The notes beneath the pieces were generated by a model. The model ran no database searches. It worked only from the letters and a program-made list of their open reading frames with translations, and was not told the origin of the DNA. This document shows positions 7,141 through 13,775 of a stretch of DNA of 18,507 bases, piece after piece (position 1 is the stretch's first letter; the number at the start of each line of letters is the position of its first letter). This stretch comes from Acidimicrobiia bacterium. GTDB lineage: Bacteria > Actinomycetota > Acidimicrobiia > Spongiisociales > ZC4RG35. The stretch covers positions 1 to 18,507 of the forward strand of contig PKRG01000030.1 in the NCBI GenBank assembly GCA_017577575.1, in the 5' to 3' direction. The translations under genes were made by a program, and so were the position numbers.

Positions 7141-7986
7141 ATGCCGGCGACACGACCCGACCACCCGACCGAGGCGCTCGCCGCGTTCGTCGAAGAGGGC
7201 TCGGTGTTGGCGCTCACCGGCGCCGGCATCTCCACCGACTCCGGCATCCCCGATTACCGGGGAGACGGCCGTCGGCTGCGGCACACGCCGATGACCTACC
7301 AGGAGTTCGTCTCGTCCGAGCACGCCCGCCGTCGCTACTGGGCCAGGAGCCACGTGGGATGGAGGCGGATCGCCTGCGCCCAGCCCAACGTCTCCCACCA
7401 CTGCCTGGCCGCCCTCGAGGAGGCCGGCTCGGTCATCGGGGTGATCACCCAGAACGTCGACGGCCTGCACACGGCCGCCGGCTCCCGGCGGGTGCTGGAG
7501 CTCCACGGCAACCTGGCGCGAACCGTCTGCCTGGGCTGCGGGGACGTCCGCAGCCGCCTCGAGCTGCAACACCGCCTCGAAGCGGCCAATCCGTGGTTCG
7601 GCGACTGGCAGGTGACCTACGCCCCCGACGGAGACGCCTCCATCCCCGACGAAGTGGTGGACGGGTTCGAGGTCGTCGACTGCCTGGAATGCGGAGGCGT
7701 CCTCAAGCCCGACGTGGTGTTCTTCGGCGAGAACGTCCCCAAAGACCGCGTCGACGCCGCCTTTCGGATGCTCGGGGAGGCGAAGAGGTTGCTCGTGTTG
7801 GGGTCGTCCTTGACGGTGATGTCGGGCTACCGGTTCGTGGTCGCCGCCAGGAAGGCCGGCATCCCGGTGGCGATCGTCAACCGCGGCCCCACCCGCGGTG
7901 ATGCCGACGCCGCCGTCCGCATCGACGGTGGACTGGCGGAGACCCTCGAGCCCCTGGCCCGTCGCCTGGCGGCTGCCCCCGCCTGA
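7141..7986 (+). CDS. Sir2-family NAD-dependent protein deacylase
   Basis: This 281-residue sirtuin removes acyl groups from lysine using NAD. Visible motifs are GAGIS (27-31) with SGIPDYR (34-40) for NAD binding, TQNVDGLH (103-110), catalytic His122 in ELHG, a zinc site made of Cys130, Cys133, Cys181 and Cys184, and GSSL at 221-224. All key residues are present. The insert between the Cys pairs is long (47 residues) and the chain is slightly longer than minimal bacterial CobB. The ATG at 7141 is used; the frame is open far upstream but there it shadows the fusion gene. It lies 11 bp after that gene on the same strand, so linked expression is likely. A Sir2-like protein has been reported to take part in mycobacterial NHEJ, which fits this context but proves nothing here. 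Confidence 0.92.
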   Translation: MPATRPDHPTEALAAFVEEGSVLALTGAGISTDSGIPDYRGDGRRLRHTPMTYQEFVSSEHARRRYWARSHVGWRRIACAQPNVSHHCLAALEEAGSVIGVITQNVDGLHTAAGSRRVLELHGNLARTVCLGCGDVRSRLELQHRLEAANPWFGDWQVTYAPDGDASIPDEVVDGFEVVDCLECGGVLKPDVVFFGENVPKDRVDAAFRMLGEAKRLLVLGSSLTVMSGYRFVVAARKAGIPVAIVNRGPTRGDADAAVRIDGGLAETLEPLARRLAAAPA

Positions 7987-7995
7987 GGCTCAGGC
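7981..7995. terminator. Stop-codon hairpin between convergent sir2 and desaturase
   Basis: GCCTGAGGCTCAGGC is a 15-nt inverted repeat (6-bp stem, GGC loop) that contains the stop codons of both convergent genes. Each gene ends in GCC TGA. It could act as a bidirectional terminator. There is no T-run, so this would not be a classic intrinsic terminator. Confidence 0.4.
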
Positions 7996-8886
7996 CATCC
8001 CGAAGCGGGCTTCGAACCTCTCCGCCTTGGCCAGCACCTCGCCAGGCAGGGCCATGATCTTGTCCTGCAGTTCTGACGCCTTGGCGTCCAGGTTCTCGAG
8101 GCTGGCGATGCCCCACTGCCGCAGCAGCGGCATGAGCACGTGGTCGTGGTGGACCCGCAGGTTGTAGACGCCCGCCTTGGCGATCTCGATGGACCGACGC
8201 AAGAACCCGGGGATCCCCGTGCCCGGCATCTGGAAGTTCTTCAGCGTCCGGTAGATCCCCTCCAGGGCGACCGTCGGGTTCAGCTCCAGCATCGCCTGCA
8301 TGACGCCCCGATAGAACATGAAGTGGTGGTTCTCGTCGGTGGCGATGTTGCGCATCAGCTCGAATGCGGTCTCGTCCTCGGTGATCTTCCCGGTGTTGCG
8401 GTGTGACACCCGGGTCGCCAGCTCCTGGGCCGACGTGTAGGCGAACAGCTCGGCGATGTGCCCGAAATCCGGCTCGTAGCCGTGCTGCATCGTCGCCATG
8501 CGGTCGTCTTCGAGCTCCACCGGGTCGCAGTTCCTGCTGGTCAACAGGTACGCCCGGATGGCGATGGCGTGCTGGGCCTCCTCGGCGGTCCAGAGGTTGT
8601 TCCACTCCTTCCACACCGAGCCCTCCGGGAGGTGCCGCTCGAGGACCAGGTGGTAGTAGGGGAGGTTGTCCTCGGTGAGCAGGTTCAAGACGAGAGACGT
8701 GCGGGCCCGCTCGTTGATCGTCGCCTGGGACTCCTCCCAGGGCTCCTTCACGAAGCTGCGGCCTTCCTCCCAGGGAATGAACTCGTGGAAGTACCAGGCC
8801 TTGCGCCGCTCCCGGTGCTCGGCCAGCAGTTGGGCTACGGTCGGCTCGAGAGCCTCGACGAGCTCGAAGTGTTCGTTGTGTGCCAT
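7990..8886 (-). CDS. Acyl-[ACP] desaturase (ferritin-like di-iron enzyme, DesA type)
   Basis: This 298-residue soluble desaturase introduces a double bond into acyl-ACP, using a di-iron centre, O2 and electrons from ferredoxin. The likely iron ligands keep the stearoyl-ACP-desaturase order and spacing: Glu72 (TEDNLPYY), Glu103 and His106 (AEEAQH), Glu155 (AQELATRVSHRN), Glu185 and His188 (DENHH). The length is typical of actinobacterial DesA. The start at 8886 is supported by GAGGAAA 4 nt upstream. It converges on sir2 with only 3 bp between the genes and is divergent from the HisA-like gene. The upstream region carries a 14-bp palindrome and a longer inverted repeat that may regulate it. Confidence 0.92.
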   Translation of the reverse strand: MAHNEHFELVEALEPTVAQLLAEHRERRKAWYFHEFIPWEEGRSFVKEPWEESQATINERARTSLVLNLLTEDNLPYYHLVLERHLPEGSVWKEWNNLWTAEEAQHAIAIRAYLLTSRNCDPVELEDDRMATMQHGYEPDFGHIAELFAYTSAQELATRVSHRNTGKITEDETAFELMRNIATDENHHFMFYRGVMQAMLELNPTVALEGIYRTLKNFQMPGTGIPGFLRRSIEIAKAGVYNLRVHHDHVLMPLLRQWGIASLENLDAKASELQDKIMALPGEVLAKAERFEARFGMA

Positions 8887-8896
8887 GGGGTTTCCT

Positions 8897-8952
8897 CGCG
8901 ACGGGAGCGGGGCGGTGCACCGCCTCTTTCGAGTTGGACATACCCCGTCGCG
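8897..8952. promoter_or_regulatory. Nested inverted repeats in the desaturase leader
   Basis: Perfect 9-bp arms CGCGACGGG (8897-8905) and CCCGTCGCG (8944-8952) enclose a perfect 14-bp palindrome GGCGGTGCACCGCC (8911-8924). The proximal arm abuts the Shine-Dalgarno site GAGGAAA (8897-8891, minus). It may be an operator for a fatty-acid-responsive regulator or an RNA structure limiting translation. The bound factor is unknown. Confidence 0.5.
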
Positions 8953-8964
8953 GAATAGTTACAA
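8937..8964 (-). promoter_or_regulatory. Putative promoter of the desaturase gene
   Basis: On the minus strand TTGTAA (8964-8959) and TATGTC (8942-8937) are separated by 16 bp. This would start transcription near 8930 and give a leader of about 45 nt that includes the palindrome. Confidence 0.35.
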
Positions 8965-8991
8965 CATCCGCCATGACGGCTCCCGTTTCGA

Positions 8992-8997
8992 TACGGT
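8992..8997 (+). promoter_or_regulatory. Leaderless -10 element of the HisA-like gene (TACGGT)
   Basis: TACGGT ends 6 nt before the ATG at 9004, and there is no Shine-Dalgarno site. This is the same arrangement as at several other genes in the window. Confidence 0.55.
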
Positions 8998-9003
8998 AAG
9001 CCC

Positions 9004-10017
9004 ATGGATCTCTACGCCCGGGTGAACATCCTCGATGGGAGAGCGGTGCGGTTGCCGCGAGGAGACGTCCACGACGCCATCGCCCTGCACAACGATCCGC
9101 TCGGCCGGATCAACAACTGGTTCCAGCAGGGTGTCGACTACGTCCACGTCGTGGACCTCGACGCCGCCGCCTTCGGCGACTACAAGAACCGCTACCTGAT
9201 CGACCGCATCCTCGAAGAGGCTCACGGGCCCGTGCAGATCGCCGGTGGCATCCGCTCCCACGTGGAGGCGGCCCGGCTGCTGGAGGGGGGAGCCTGGCGG
9301 ATCGTCATGGGGACGGCGGCGATCGAGGACCAGAACATGGTCTGGGATCTGTGCCGGGAGTTCCCCGGACGCATCGCCGTCTCCCTCGACGTCCGCTCCG
9401 ATGAGGAGATCGCCACTCGAGGTTGGACCAAGAACTCCGGCCGGTACCTGGAAGAGGTGCTGATCGAGATGTCATCGGCAGGTGCCGCCGCCTTCCTCGT
9501 TTCCGAGGTCGGCCGGGACGTGCTCACCGAGCCGACGAACGTCCAGATCCTCGCCGAGGCGCTGTCGACGGTGTCAGAGCCGATCGTGGCCGCCGGAGGC
9601 GTCCGCGACCTCGACGATCTCAAGCGGCTGATGTCGCTGGAGATCCACGGCCGGCGGCTCGCCGGGGTGGTGGTCGGACGCGAAGTCACCCAAGGGCGTT
9701 TCACGATCGCCGAGGCGAAAGAGGTGATCGCCGCCGGACCGGACCGGACGATCACCGAGCCGCCCAAGCCCGAGCCGCTTCCGAGGGGGACGTCGAGCAC
9801 TCCGCCTCTCCTCGCCGACGCTGCCGCTGCGTACCTGCGGGCGGCGGAAGCGGCGGAGAGCGCCGCGGCTCATGCGCGGACGGCGGCGAGCCTGCTCCAG
9901 GCGGGAGAGGGCAGCAAAGGCGCCGAGCACGCCTTCGCTGCCCATGGCCATCTCGCTGCGGCGATGGAGCAGATCGAGAGCCTCGCCAAGGCTCACGCCC
10001 GACGGACGACTCTCTGA
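9004..10017 (+). CDS. HisA-like TIM-barrel protein with altered active site and C-terminal extension
   Basis: The protein has 337 residues, against about 240 in HisA. Residues 1-245 follow the HisA (phosphoribosyl isomerase) barrel: DGRAVRLPRGD at the start, HVVDLDAA, the two phosphate-binding loops AGGIRS (80-85) and AAGGV (196-200), and GVVVGREVTQGRFT. The first catalytic Asp of HisA (the D of PAIDLKDG) aligns with Asn8 (ARVNILDG), while Asp129 (SLDVR) is kept. The loop usually read as TDI.RDG is SEVGRDV here. Residues 250-268 are Pro-rich, and 269-333 form an Ala-rich probable helical hairpin. This may be a paralogue with a different reaction rather than the histidine enzyme. No other his gene is nearby. 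It converges on pruA with a 7-bp gap. Confidence 0.75.
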   Translation: MDLYARVNILDGRAVRLPRGDVHDAIALHNDPLGRINNWFQQGVDYVHVVDLDAAAFGDYKNRYLIDRILEEAHGPVQIAGGIRSHVEAARLLEGGAWRIVMGTAAIEDQNMVWDLCREFPGRIAVSLDVRSDEEIATRGWTKNSGRYLEEVLIEMSSAGAAAFLVSEVGRDVLTEPTNVQILAEALSTVSEPIVAAGGVRDLDDLKRLMSLEIHGRRLAGVVVGREVTQGRFTIAEAKEVIAAGPDRTITEPPKPEPLPRGTSSTPPLLADAAAAYLRAAEAAESAAAHARTAASLLQAGEGSKGAEHAFAAHGHLAAAMEQIESLAKAHARRTTL

Positions 10018-10024
10018 GCGGCGG

Positions 10025-11581
10025 TCAGCGGATCCGGGTCCGGGACTGCTCCCGCATGTAGCTGCGCAGGTACCACGGGCCGCCACCCCCGGCGCCGGAG
10101 GTGCCGGAGCCCTTCCACCCGCCGAAGCTCTGGATGTCGGGCCACGCCCCGGTGGTCGCCCCGGCTTTGCGGTTGACGTAGGTGACGCCCGCCTCGATCC
10201 GGTCGAAGAACTCCTCGATCTCGTCATCCGACCGGGAGAAGAGCCCGGCGGTCAGGCCGAACGGCGTGTCGTTGGCCTTCGTCAGCGCCTCGTCGAGGGA
10301 GTCCACCGGAGCCACTGCCACGAACGGGACGAAGAGCTCCTGGGACCACACGTATGAGTCCTCCGGTGCGGTCACCACCGTGGGGGCGACGTAGGTGCCC
10401 CGGCCCAGCTCGCCCTCGGTGATGCGGTAACCGCCGGCGAGCACCGTCCCGCCCTTGGCTTCGACGTCGGCCACCGCGTCCTCGAAGCGCTTCACCGCCG
10501 CCTCGTCGATGACGGGCCCGGTGAAGCTGTCGCGCTCCAGCGGGTTGCCGACCTTCAGCTCCTTCGCCCGCCGGGTCAGCTTGTCGACGAACTCGTCGAA
10601 CGCGGGCCGTTCGATGTACACCCGCGACGTGGCGGAGCACTTCTGGCCGGAGAACCCGAACGCGCCCCGGGCGACGCCTTCGGCAGCGTCGTCCAGGTCG
10701 GCGGTGGCGGTGACGATCACCGGGTTCTTGCCGCCCATCTCGGCGATGACCGGCTTCGGCCGGTCGTCCCGAACGGTCCGGTAGAGGTACATCCCGACGT
10801 CGTAGGACCCCGTGAAGGTGATCCCGTCCACCAGCGGGTGGTGGGCGAGGCGGTCACCGGCGTCGTCGCCTCCGGTGAGGACGTGGAGAGCCCCGGCCGG
10901 AAGCCCCGCCTCGCGCATGATCCGGTAGAACTCGAGGGCCATCCGCGCCCCCTGGTTGGAGGGCTTGAGCACGACCGTGTTCCCGGTGAGGAGGGCGCCG
11001 ATGGAAGGGCCCGCCGCCAGCGCCAGCGGGAAGTTGAAGGGGGATATCACCGCCCAGGTGCCGTAGGGGCGGAGGACGGAGACGTTCTCCTCGTTATCGG
11101 ACAGGGACGAGAGCGGGATGGTGTAGCCCTCGTTCTCGGTCATCTTCCGGGAGTAGTAGCGGAAGAACTCGACGGTCTCCGCCACGTCGCCGAGCGCCTC
11201 GAGCCGGCTCTTTCCCACCTCGTAGCCCATCAGGGCGGCGAGGTCGAACATCTCGTCTTCCATGCGGTCGGCGGCGGCGAGCATCAGATCCCGCCTGCGC
11301 TCCCACCCCCAGCTCTCCCATTCCTTCTCGAAGGCGGAGGCGGCCTCGACGGCGTCGTCGACGTCCTGGGGACGCGCCTGGGAGTAGCGGCCGACCAGGA
11401 TCTCCCTGTCGACAGGGGAGGTCTCCTCGTACCACTCCCCGGTGAAGCGTTCCTCTCCGTTCACGTACAGGGGATGCTCCCGGCCGAGCTCACCCTGGAC
11501 TCTCTCCACGGCCTCGTCGTACGCCGCCTGCAGGTCCTCGTTGTCCACGGACATGGTGGCGTAGGTGATCTTGAAGGCCAT
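10025..11581 (-). CDS. pruA: 1-pyrroline-5-carboxylate (L-glutamate gamma-semialdehyde) dehydrogenase
   Basis: This 518-residue NAD-dependent aldehyde dehydrogenase oxidises glutamate semialdehyde to glutamate, the last step of proline breakdown. Catalytic Cys315 lies in FSGQKCSATSR and general base Glu281 in EMGGKNP; Asn183 (PFNFP) helps form the oxyanion hole. The C-terminal SFGGWKGSGTSGAGGGGPWYL is typical of the stand-alone PruA/RocA group, as is the length. The start at 11581 is fixed by AGGAGGAA (11597-11590) 8 nt upstream. No proline dehydrogenase gene lies in the window. It converges on the HisA-like gene and is divergent from metY. Broader ALDH substrate use cannot be excluded. Confidence 0.9.
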   Translation of the reverse strand: MAFKITYATMSVDNEDLQAAYDEAVERVQGELGREHPLYVNGEERFTGEWYEETSPVDREILVGRYSQARPQDVDDAVEAASAFEKEWESWGWERRRDLMLAAADRMEDEMFDLAALMGYEVGKSRLEALGDVAETVEFFRYYSRKMTENEGYTIPLSSLSDNEENVSVLRPYGTWAVISPFNFPLALAAGPSIGALLTGNTVVLKPSNQGARMALEFYRIMREAGLPAGALHVLTGGDDAGDRLAHHPLVDGITFTGSYDVGMYLYRTVRDDRPKPVIAEMGGKNPVIVTATADLDDAAEGVARGAFGFSGQKCSATSRVYIERPAFDEFVDKLTRRAKELKVGNPLERDSFTGPVIDEAAVKRFEDAVADVEAKGGTVLAGGYRITEGELGRGTYVAPTVVTAPEDSYVWSQELFVPFVAVAPVDSLDEALTKANDTPFGLTAGLFSRSDDEIEEFFDRIEAGVTYVNRKAGATTGAWPDIQSFGGWKGSGTSGAGGGGPWYLRSYMREQSRTRIR

Positions 11582-11589
11582 CTCGGCGG

Positions 11590-11611
11590 TTCCTCCTGGG
11601 TAGGCAACCTA
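11590..11611 (-). promoter_or_regulatory. pruA -10 element and Shine-Dalgarno site
   Basis: On the minus strand TAGGTT (11611-11606) is a TANNNT -10 candidate, followed by AGGAGGAA (11597-11590) 8 nt before the ATG. This gives a short leader of about 18 nt. It is one of the few well-formed ribosome binding sites here. Confidence 0.5.
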
Positions 11612-11673
11612 TCTCCCACAGTAACGAACCGGATCGTCTCTCAAGCCGGCCGGACGCCGGCGCCTGCGGTCAC

Positions 11674-11679
11674 TACTCT
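11674..11679 (+). promoter_or_regulatory. Leaderless -10 element of metY (TACTCT)
   Basis: TACTCT ends 8 nt before the ATG at 11688, with no Shine-Dalgarno site. There is no room for a SAM riboswitch if transcription starts here. Confidence 0.45.
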
Positions 11680-11687
11680 CGGCGGCG

Positions 11688-12980
11688 ATGGCAGACCCCG
11701 ACCGATTCGGATTCGAGACTCTGGCCGTCCACGCCGGGGTCCAGCCCGACCCTCGCACCGGGGCATCCAATGTCCCGATCTACCTGTCGTCGTCGTTCGT
11801 CTTCGAGGACGCCGACCACGCGGCCGCACTGTTCGGCCTGGAGATCCCCGGCCACATCTACTCGCGGATCTCCAACCCCACGGTGGCGGCGTTCGAGGAG
11901 CGGATGGCTGCCCTCGAGGCCGGGGTCGCCGGGGTCGCCACCGCCTCCGGCCAGGCGGCGTTCGCGGTCATCGCCACCACCCTCACCGAGTCCGGAGGCC
12001 ACATCGTCGCCTCCTCGTCGCTGTACGGGGGCACTCACAACATCCTCGCCCACACGCTCCCCCGTTTCGGCGTCACCACCACGTTCGTCGACGTCCGCGA
12101 CCACGCCGCCTTCGCCGCCGCCATCCGCCCCGAGACGCGCTTCGTGCTCGCCGAGACCATCGGCAACCCGGCGCTGACCGTCGCCGACCTCCCCGCCCTG
12201 GCGGACATCGCTCACTCGGCCGGCGTCCCCCTCGTGGTCGACAACACCTTCGCCTCCCCGTATCTGTGCCGCCCGGGCGAGTGGGGCGCCGACATCGTCT
12301 TCCACTCCGCCACGAAGTACATCTCGGGCCACGGCTCGGTCATCGGAGGGGTCCTGGTCGACGTCGGCACGTTCGACTGGGCCGCATCCGGGCGCTTTCC
12401 CCGCCTCACCGAGCCCTACGTCCCCTACGGTGGCCTCGTTTTCGCCGACCACTACGGACCGGCCGCGTTCGCTGCCCTGGCCCGGGCCGAAGGCGTGCGC
12501 GACTTCGGGGCGGCCATGGCCGCCGAGGTCGCCTACCGGCTGCTCGAAGGGCTCGAGAGCCTGGCGGTGAGGATGGAACGGCACTCGGCCAGTGCGCGGC
12601 GGGTCGCCGAGTACCTGCAGTCCGCCCCCGGGGTGGCTTCGGTGTCCTACCCGGGGCTCGAGAGCCACCCCGACCACGACCTGGCCACGAAGCTCATGCC
12701 GAGGGGTCAGGGCGGGATCGTCGCCTTCGTTCTCGAGGGCGGGCGCCAGGCCGGACGCGAGCTCATCGAGTCGCTGCGGGTCTTCTCGCACCTGGCGAAC
12801 GTGGGGGACAGCCGGTCGCTCGTCATCCACCCCGCGTCGACCACCCATGCCCAGCTCGACCCGGAGGCCCTGCATCGGGCGGGTATCGACGAGGGGCTCG
12901 TGCGGTTGTCGATCGGACTCGAGGACCCCGACGACCTGATCGGGGACCTCGACCGTGCCCTGCGGCGGGTCGGCCGATGA
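11688..12980 (+). CDS. metY: O-acetylhomoserine sulfhydrylase (aminocarboxypropyltransferase)
   Basis: This PLP enzyme of the Cys/Met-metabolism family makes homocysteine from O-acetylhomoserine and sulfide. It has 430 residues, the MetY length (cystathionine gamma-synthases are nearer 380-400). PLP Lys210 lies in SATKYISGHG. FETLAVHAG, the YSRISNPT substrate-binding element and VVDNTFASPYLCRP are typical of MetY. The C-terminal SRSLVIHPASTTHAQL is the conserved carboxylate-binding region. It overlaps the alpha/beta hydrolase by ATGA and is followed by metX, which supplies its substrate, so the pair forms the direct-sulfhydrylation route to methionine. Leaderless start at 11688. Confidence 0.93.
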   Translation: MADPDRFGFETLAVHAGVQPDPRTGASNVPIYLSSSFVFEDADHAAALFGLEIPGHIYSRISNPTVAAFEERMAALEAGVAGVATASGQAAFAVIATTLTESGGHIVASSSLYGGTHNILAHTLPRFGVTTTFVDVRDHAAFAAAIRPETRFVLAETIGNPALTVADLPALADIAHSAGVPLVVDNTFASPYLCRPGEWGADIVFHSATKYISGHGSVIGGVLVDVGTFDWAASGRFPRLTEPYVPYGGLVFADHYGPAAFAALARAEGVRDFGAAMAAEVAYRLLEGLESLAVRMERHSASARRVAEYLQSAPGVASVSYPGLESHPDHDLATKLMPRGQGGIVAFVLEGGRQAGRELIESLRVFSHLANVGDSRSLVIHPASTTHAQLDPEALHRAGIDEGLVRLSIGLEDPDDLIGDLDRALRRVGR

Positions 12981-13759
12981 GCGTCTTCGCCTACCCACCC
13001 GCCGGAATCTCCCGCCGCCACCCGGTCCGCGTCGTCTTCGTCCACGGAGCCGGCGGCGACCACACGGTGTGGCGCTACCAGACCCGGTGGCTGGCCAGCC
13101 GCGGTGTGGGCGTGTGGGCTCCCGACCTGCCCGGGCACGGGCGCAGCGGCGGCGAGGCGCTCGGTTCGGTGGAGGAATGGGCGAAGTGGCTCGCCGCCCA
13201 CATCGAGGGGTTGGGCTCTCCGACCGTGGTGGGACATTCGATGGGTGCGCTCATCGCCCTGGAGACCGCCGTCGCCCACCCCGAGGCGGTGGGTCGCCTG
13301 GTCCTCGTGGGTGCGGCCGCCGAGATGCCGGTCCATCCCGACCTGTTGGCCGCCGCCGAACACGACCTCCCCGAGGCGGCGAGGATGATCGCCGCCTGGT
13401 CGCTCCCGGCGGGCCACGTCGGCGGCCATCCCGAGCCCGGGCTGTGGCAGGAAGGCGGGATCCGCCGGCTCCTGCAGCGGAGCCGGCCGGGCGTGCTGGC
13501 CGCCGACCTGCGGGCCTGCGCCGCCTACGACGGCACGTCGCGGGCCGAGGCCTGTACTGTGCCCACCACCGTGGTGGCGGGCAGCGAGGACCGGATGGTC
13601 CGCCCCAGGTCTTCGCAGCGGCTCGCCGAGACGATCCCGGGGGCTGCCTATGTGGAGATCGCCGGGGCGGGACACGAGCCCATGGTCCAATGCCCACAGC
13701 GGTTCAACCGGCTGCTCTGGCAGATTTTGACGTCTGACGGGAAGTCAGAGGACCGTTAG
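12977..13759 (+). CDS. Alpha/beta-fold hydrolase between metY and metX
   Basis: This 260-residue alpha/beta hydrolase has nucleophile Ser88 in GHSMG, probable acid Asp205 (AGSEDRMV) and His233 (GAGHEPM), with the oxyanion element FVHGAGGDH at 21-29 and the PDLPGHGRS loop at 49-57. It resembles the broad esterase/lipase group (BioH/MenH-like folds); the substrate is unknown. The frame is open upstream, but the ATG at 12977 overlaps the metY stop as ATGA, showing translational coupling. The position between metY and metX suggests a role tied to methionine supply, such as hydrolysis of an ester or thioester by-product. That is inference from context only. It is not a second MetX, since it lacks the long MetX lid and the GGSxGG elbow. 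Confidence 0.87.
   Translation: MSVFAYPPAGISRRHPVRVVFVHGAGGDHTVWRYQTRWLASRGVGVWAPDLPGHGRSGGEALGSVEEWAKWLAAHIEGLGSPTVVGHSMGALIALETAVAHPEAVGRLVLVGAAAEMPVHPDLLAAAEHDLPEAARMIAAWSLPAGHVGGHPEPGLWQEGGIRRLLQRSRPGVLAADLRACAAYDGTSRAEACTVPTTVVAGSEDRMVRPRSSQRLAETIPGAAYVEIAGAGHEPMVQCPQRFNRLLWQILTSDGKSEDR
13733..13749 (+). promoter_or_regulatory. Inverted repeat upstream of metX
   Basis: TCTGAC-GGGAA-GTCAGA is a perfect 6-bp inverted repeat with a 5-nt spacer, in the last codons of the hydrolase and 26 bp before the metX ATG. It lies just upstream of the -10-like TAGCCT (13757-13762), so it could be an operator or a short hairpin. Confidence 0.35.
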
Positions 13760-13762
13760 CCT
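13757..13762 (+). promoter_or_regulatory. Possible -10 element of metX (TAGCCT)
   Basis: TAGCCT starts with the hydrolase TAG stop codon and lies 13 nt before the metX ATG. It would give a very short leader. metX could also be read from the metY promoter. Confidence 0.35.
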
Positions 13763-13775
13763 GTTCTCTCATCCT

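Noticed and set aside
5114..7153. Minus-strand open frame extending the HAD gene far upstream (about 940 codons in all)
   Set aside because: The extra part is antisense to the fusion gene, is rich in low-complexity Gly/Asp/Val/His, and shows no domain. It is a GC-rich shadow frame.
11582..11687. SAM riboswitch before metY
   Set aside because: The spacer is shared with pruA, has no conserved SAM-aptamer pattern that I can see, and metY has a -10 element right at its start.
10838..12954. Plus-strand open frame running into the alpha/beta hydrolase
   Set aside because: It overlaps pruA antisense and metY in another frame, both of which have clear motifs. Only the part from 12977 is a real gene.
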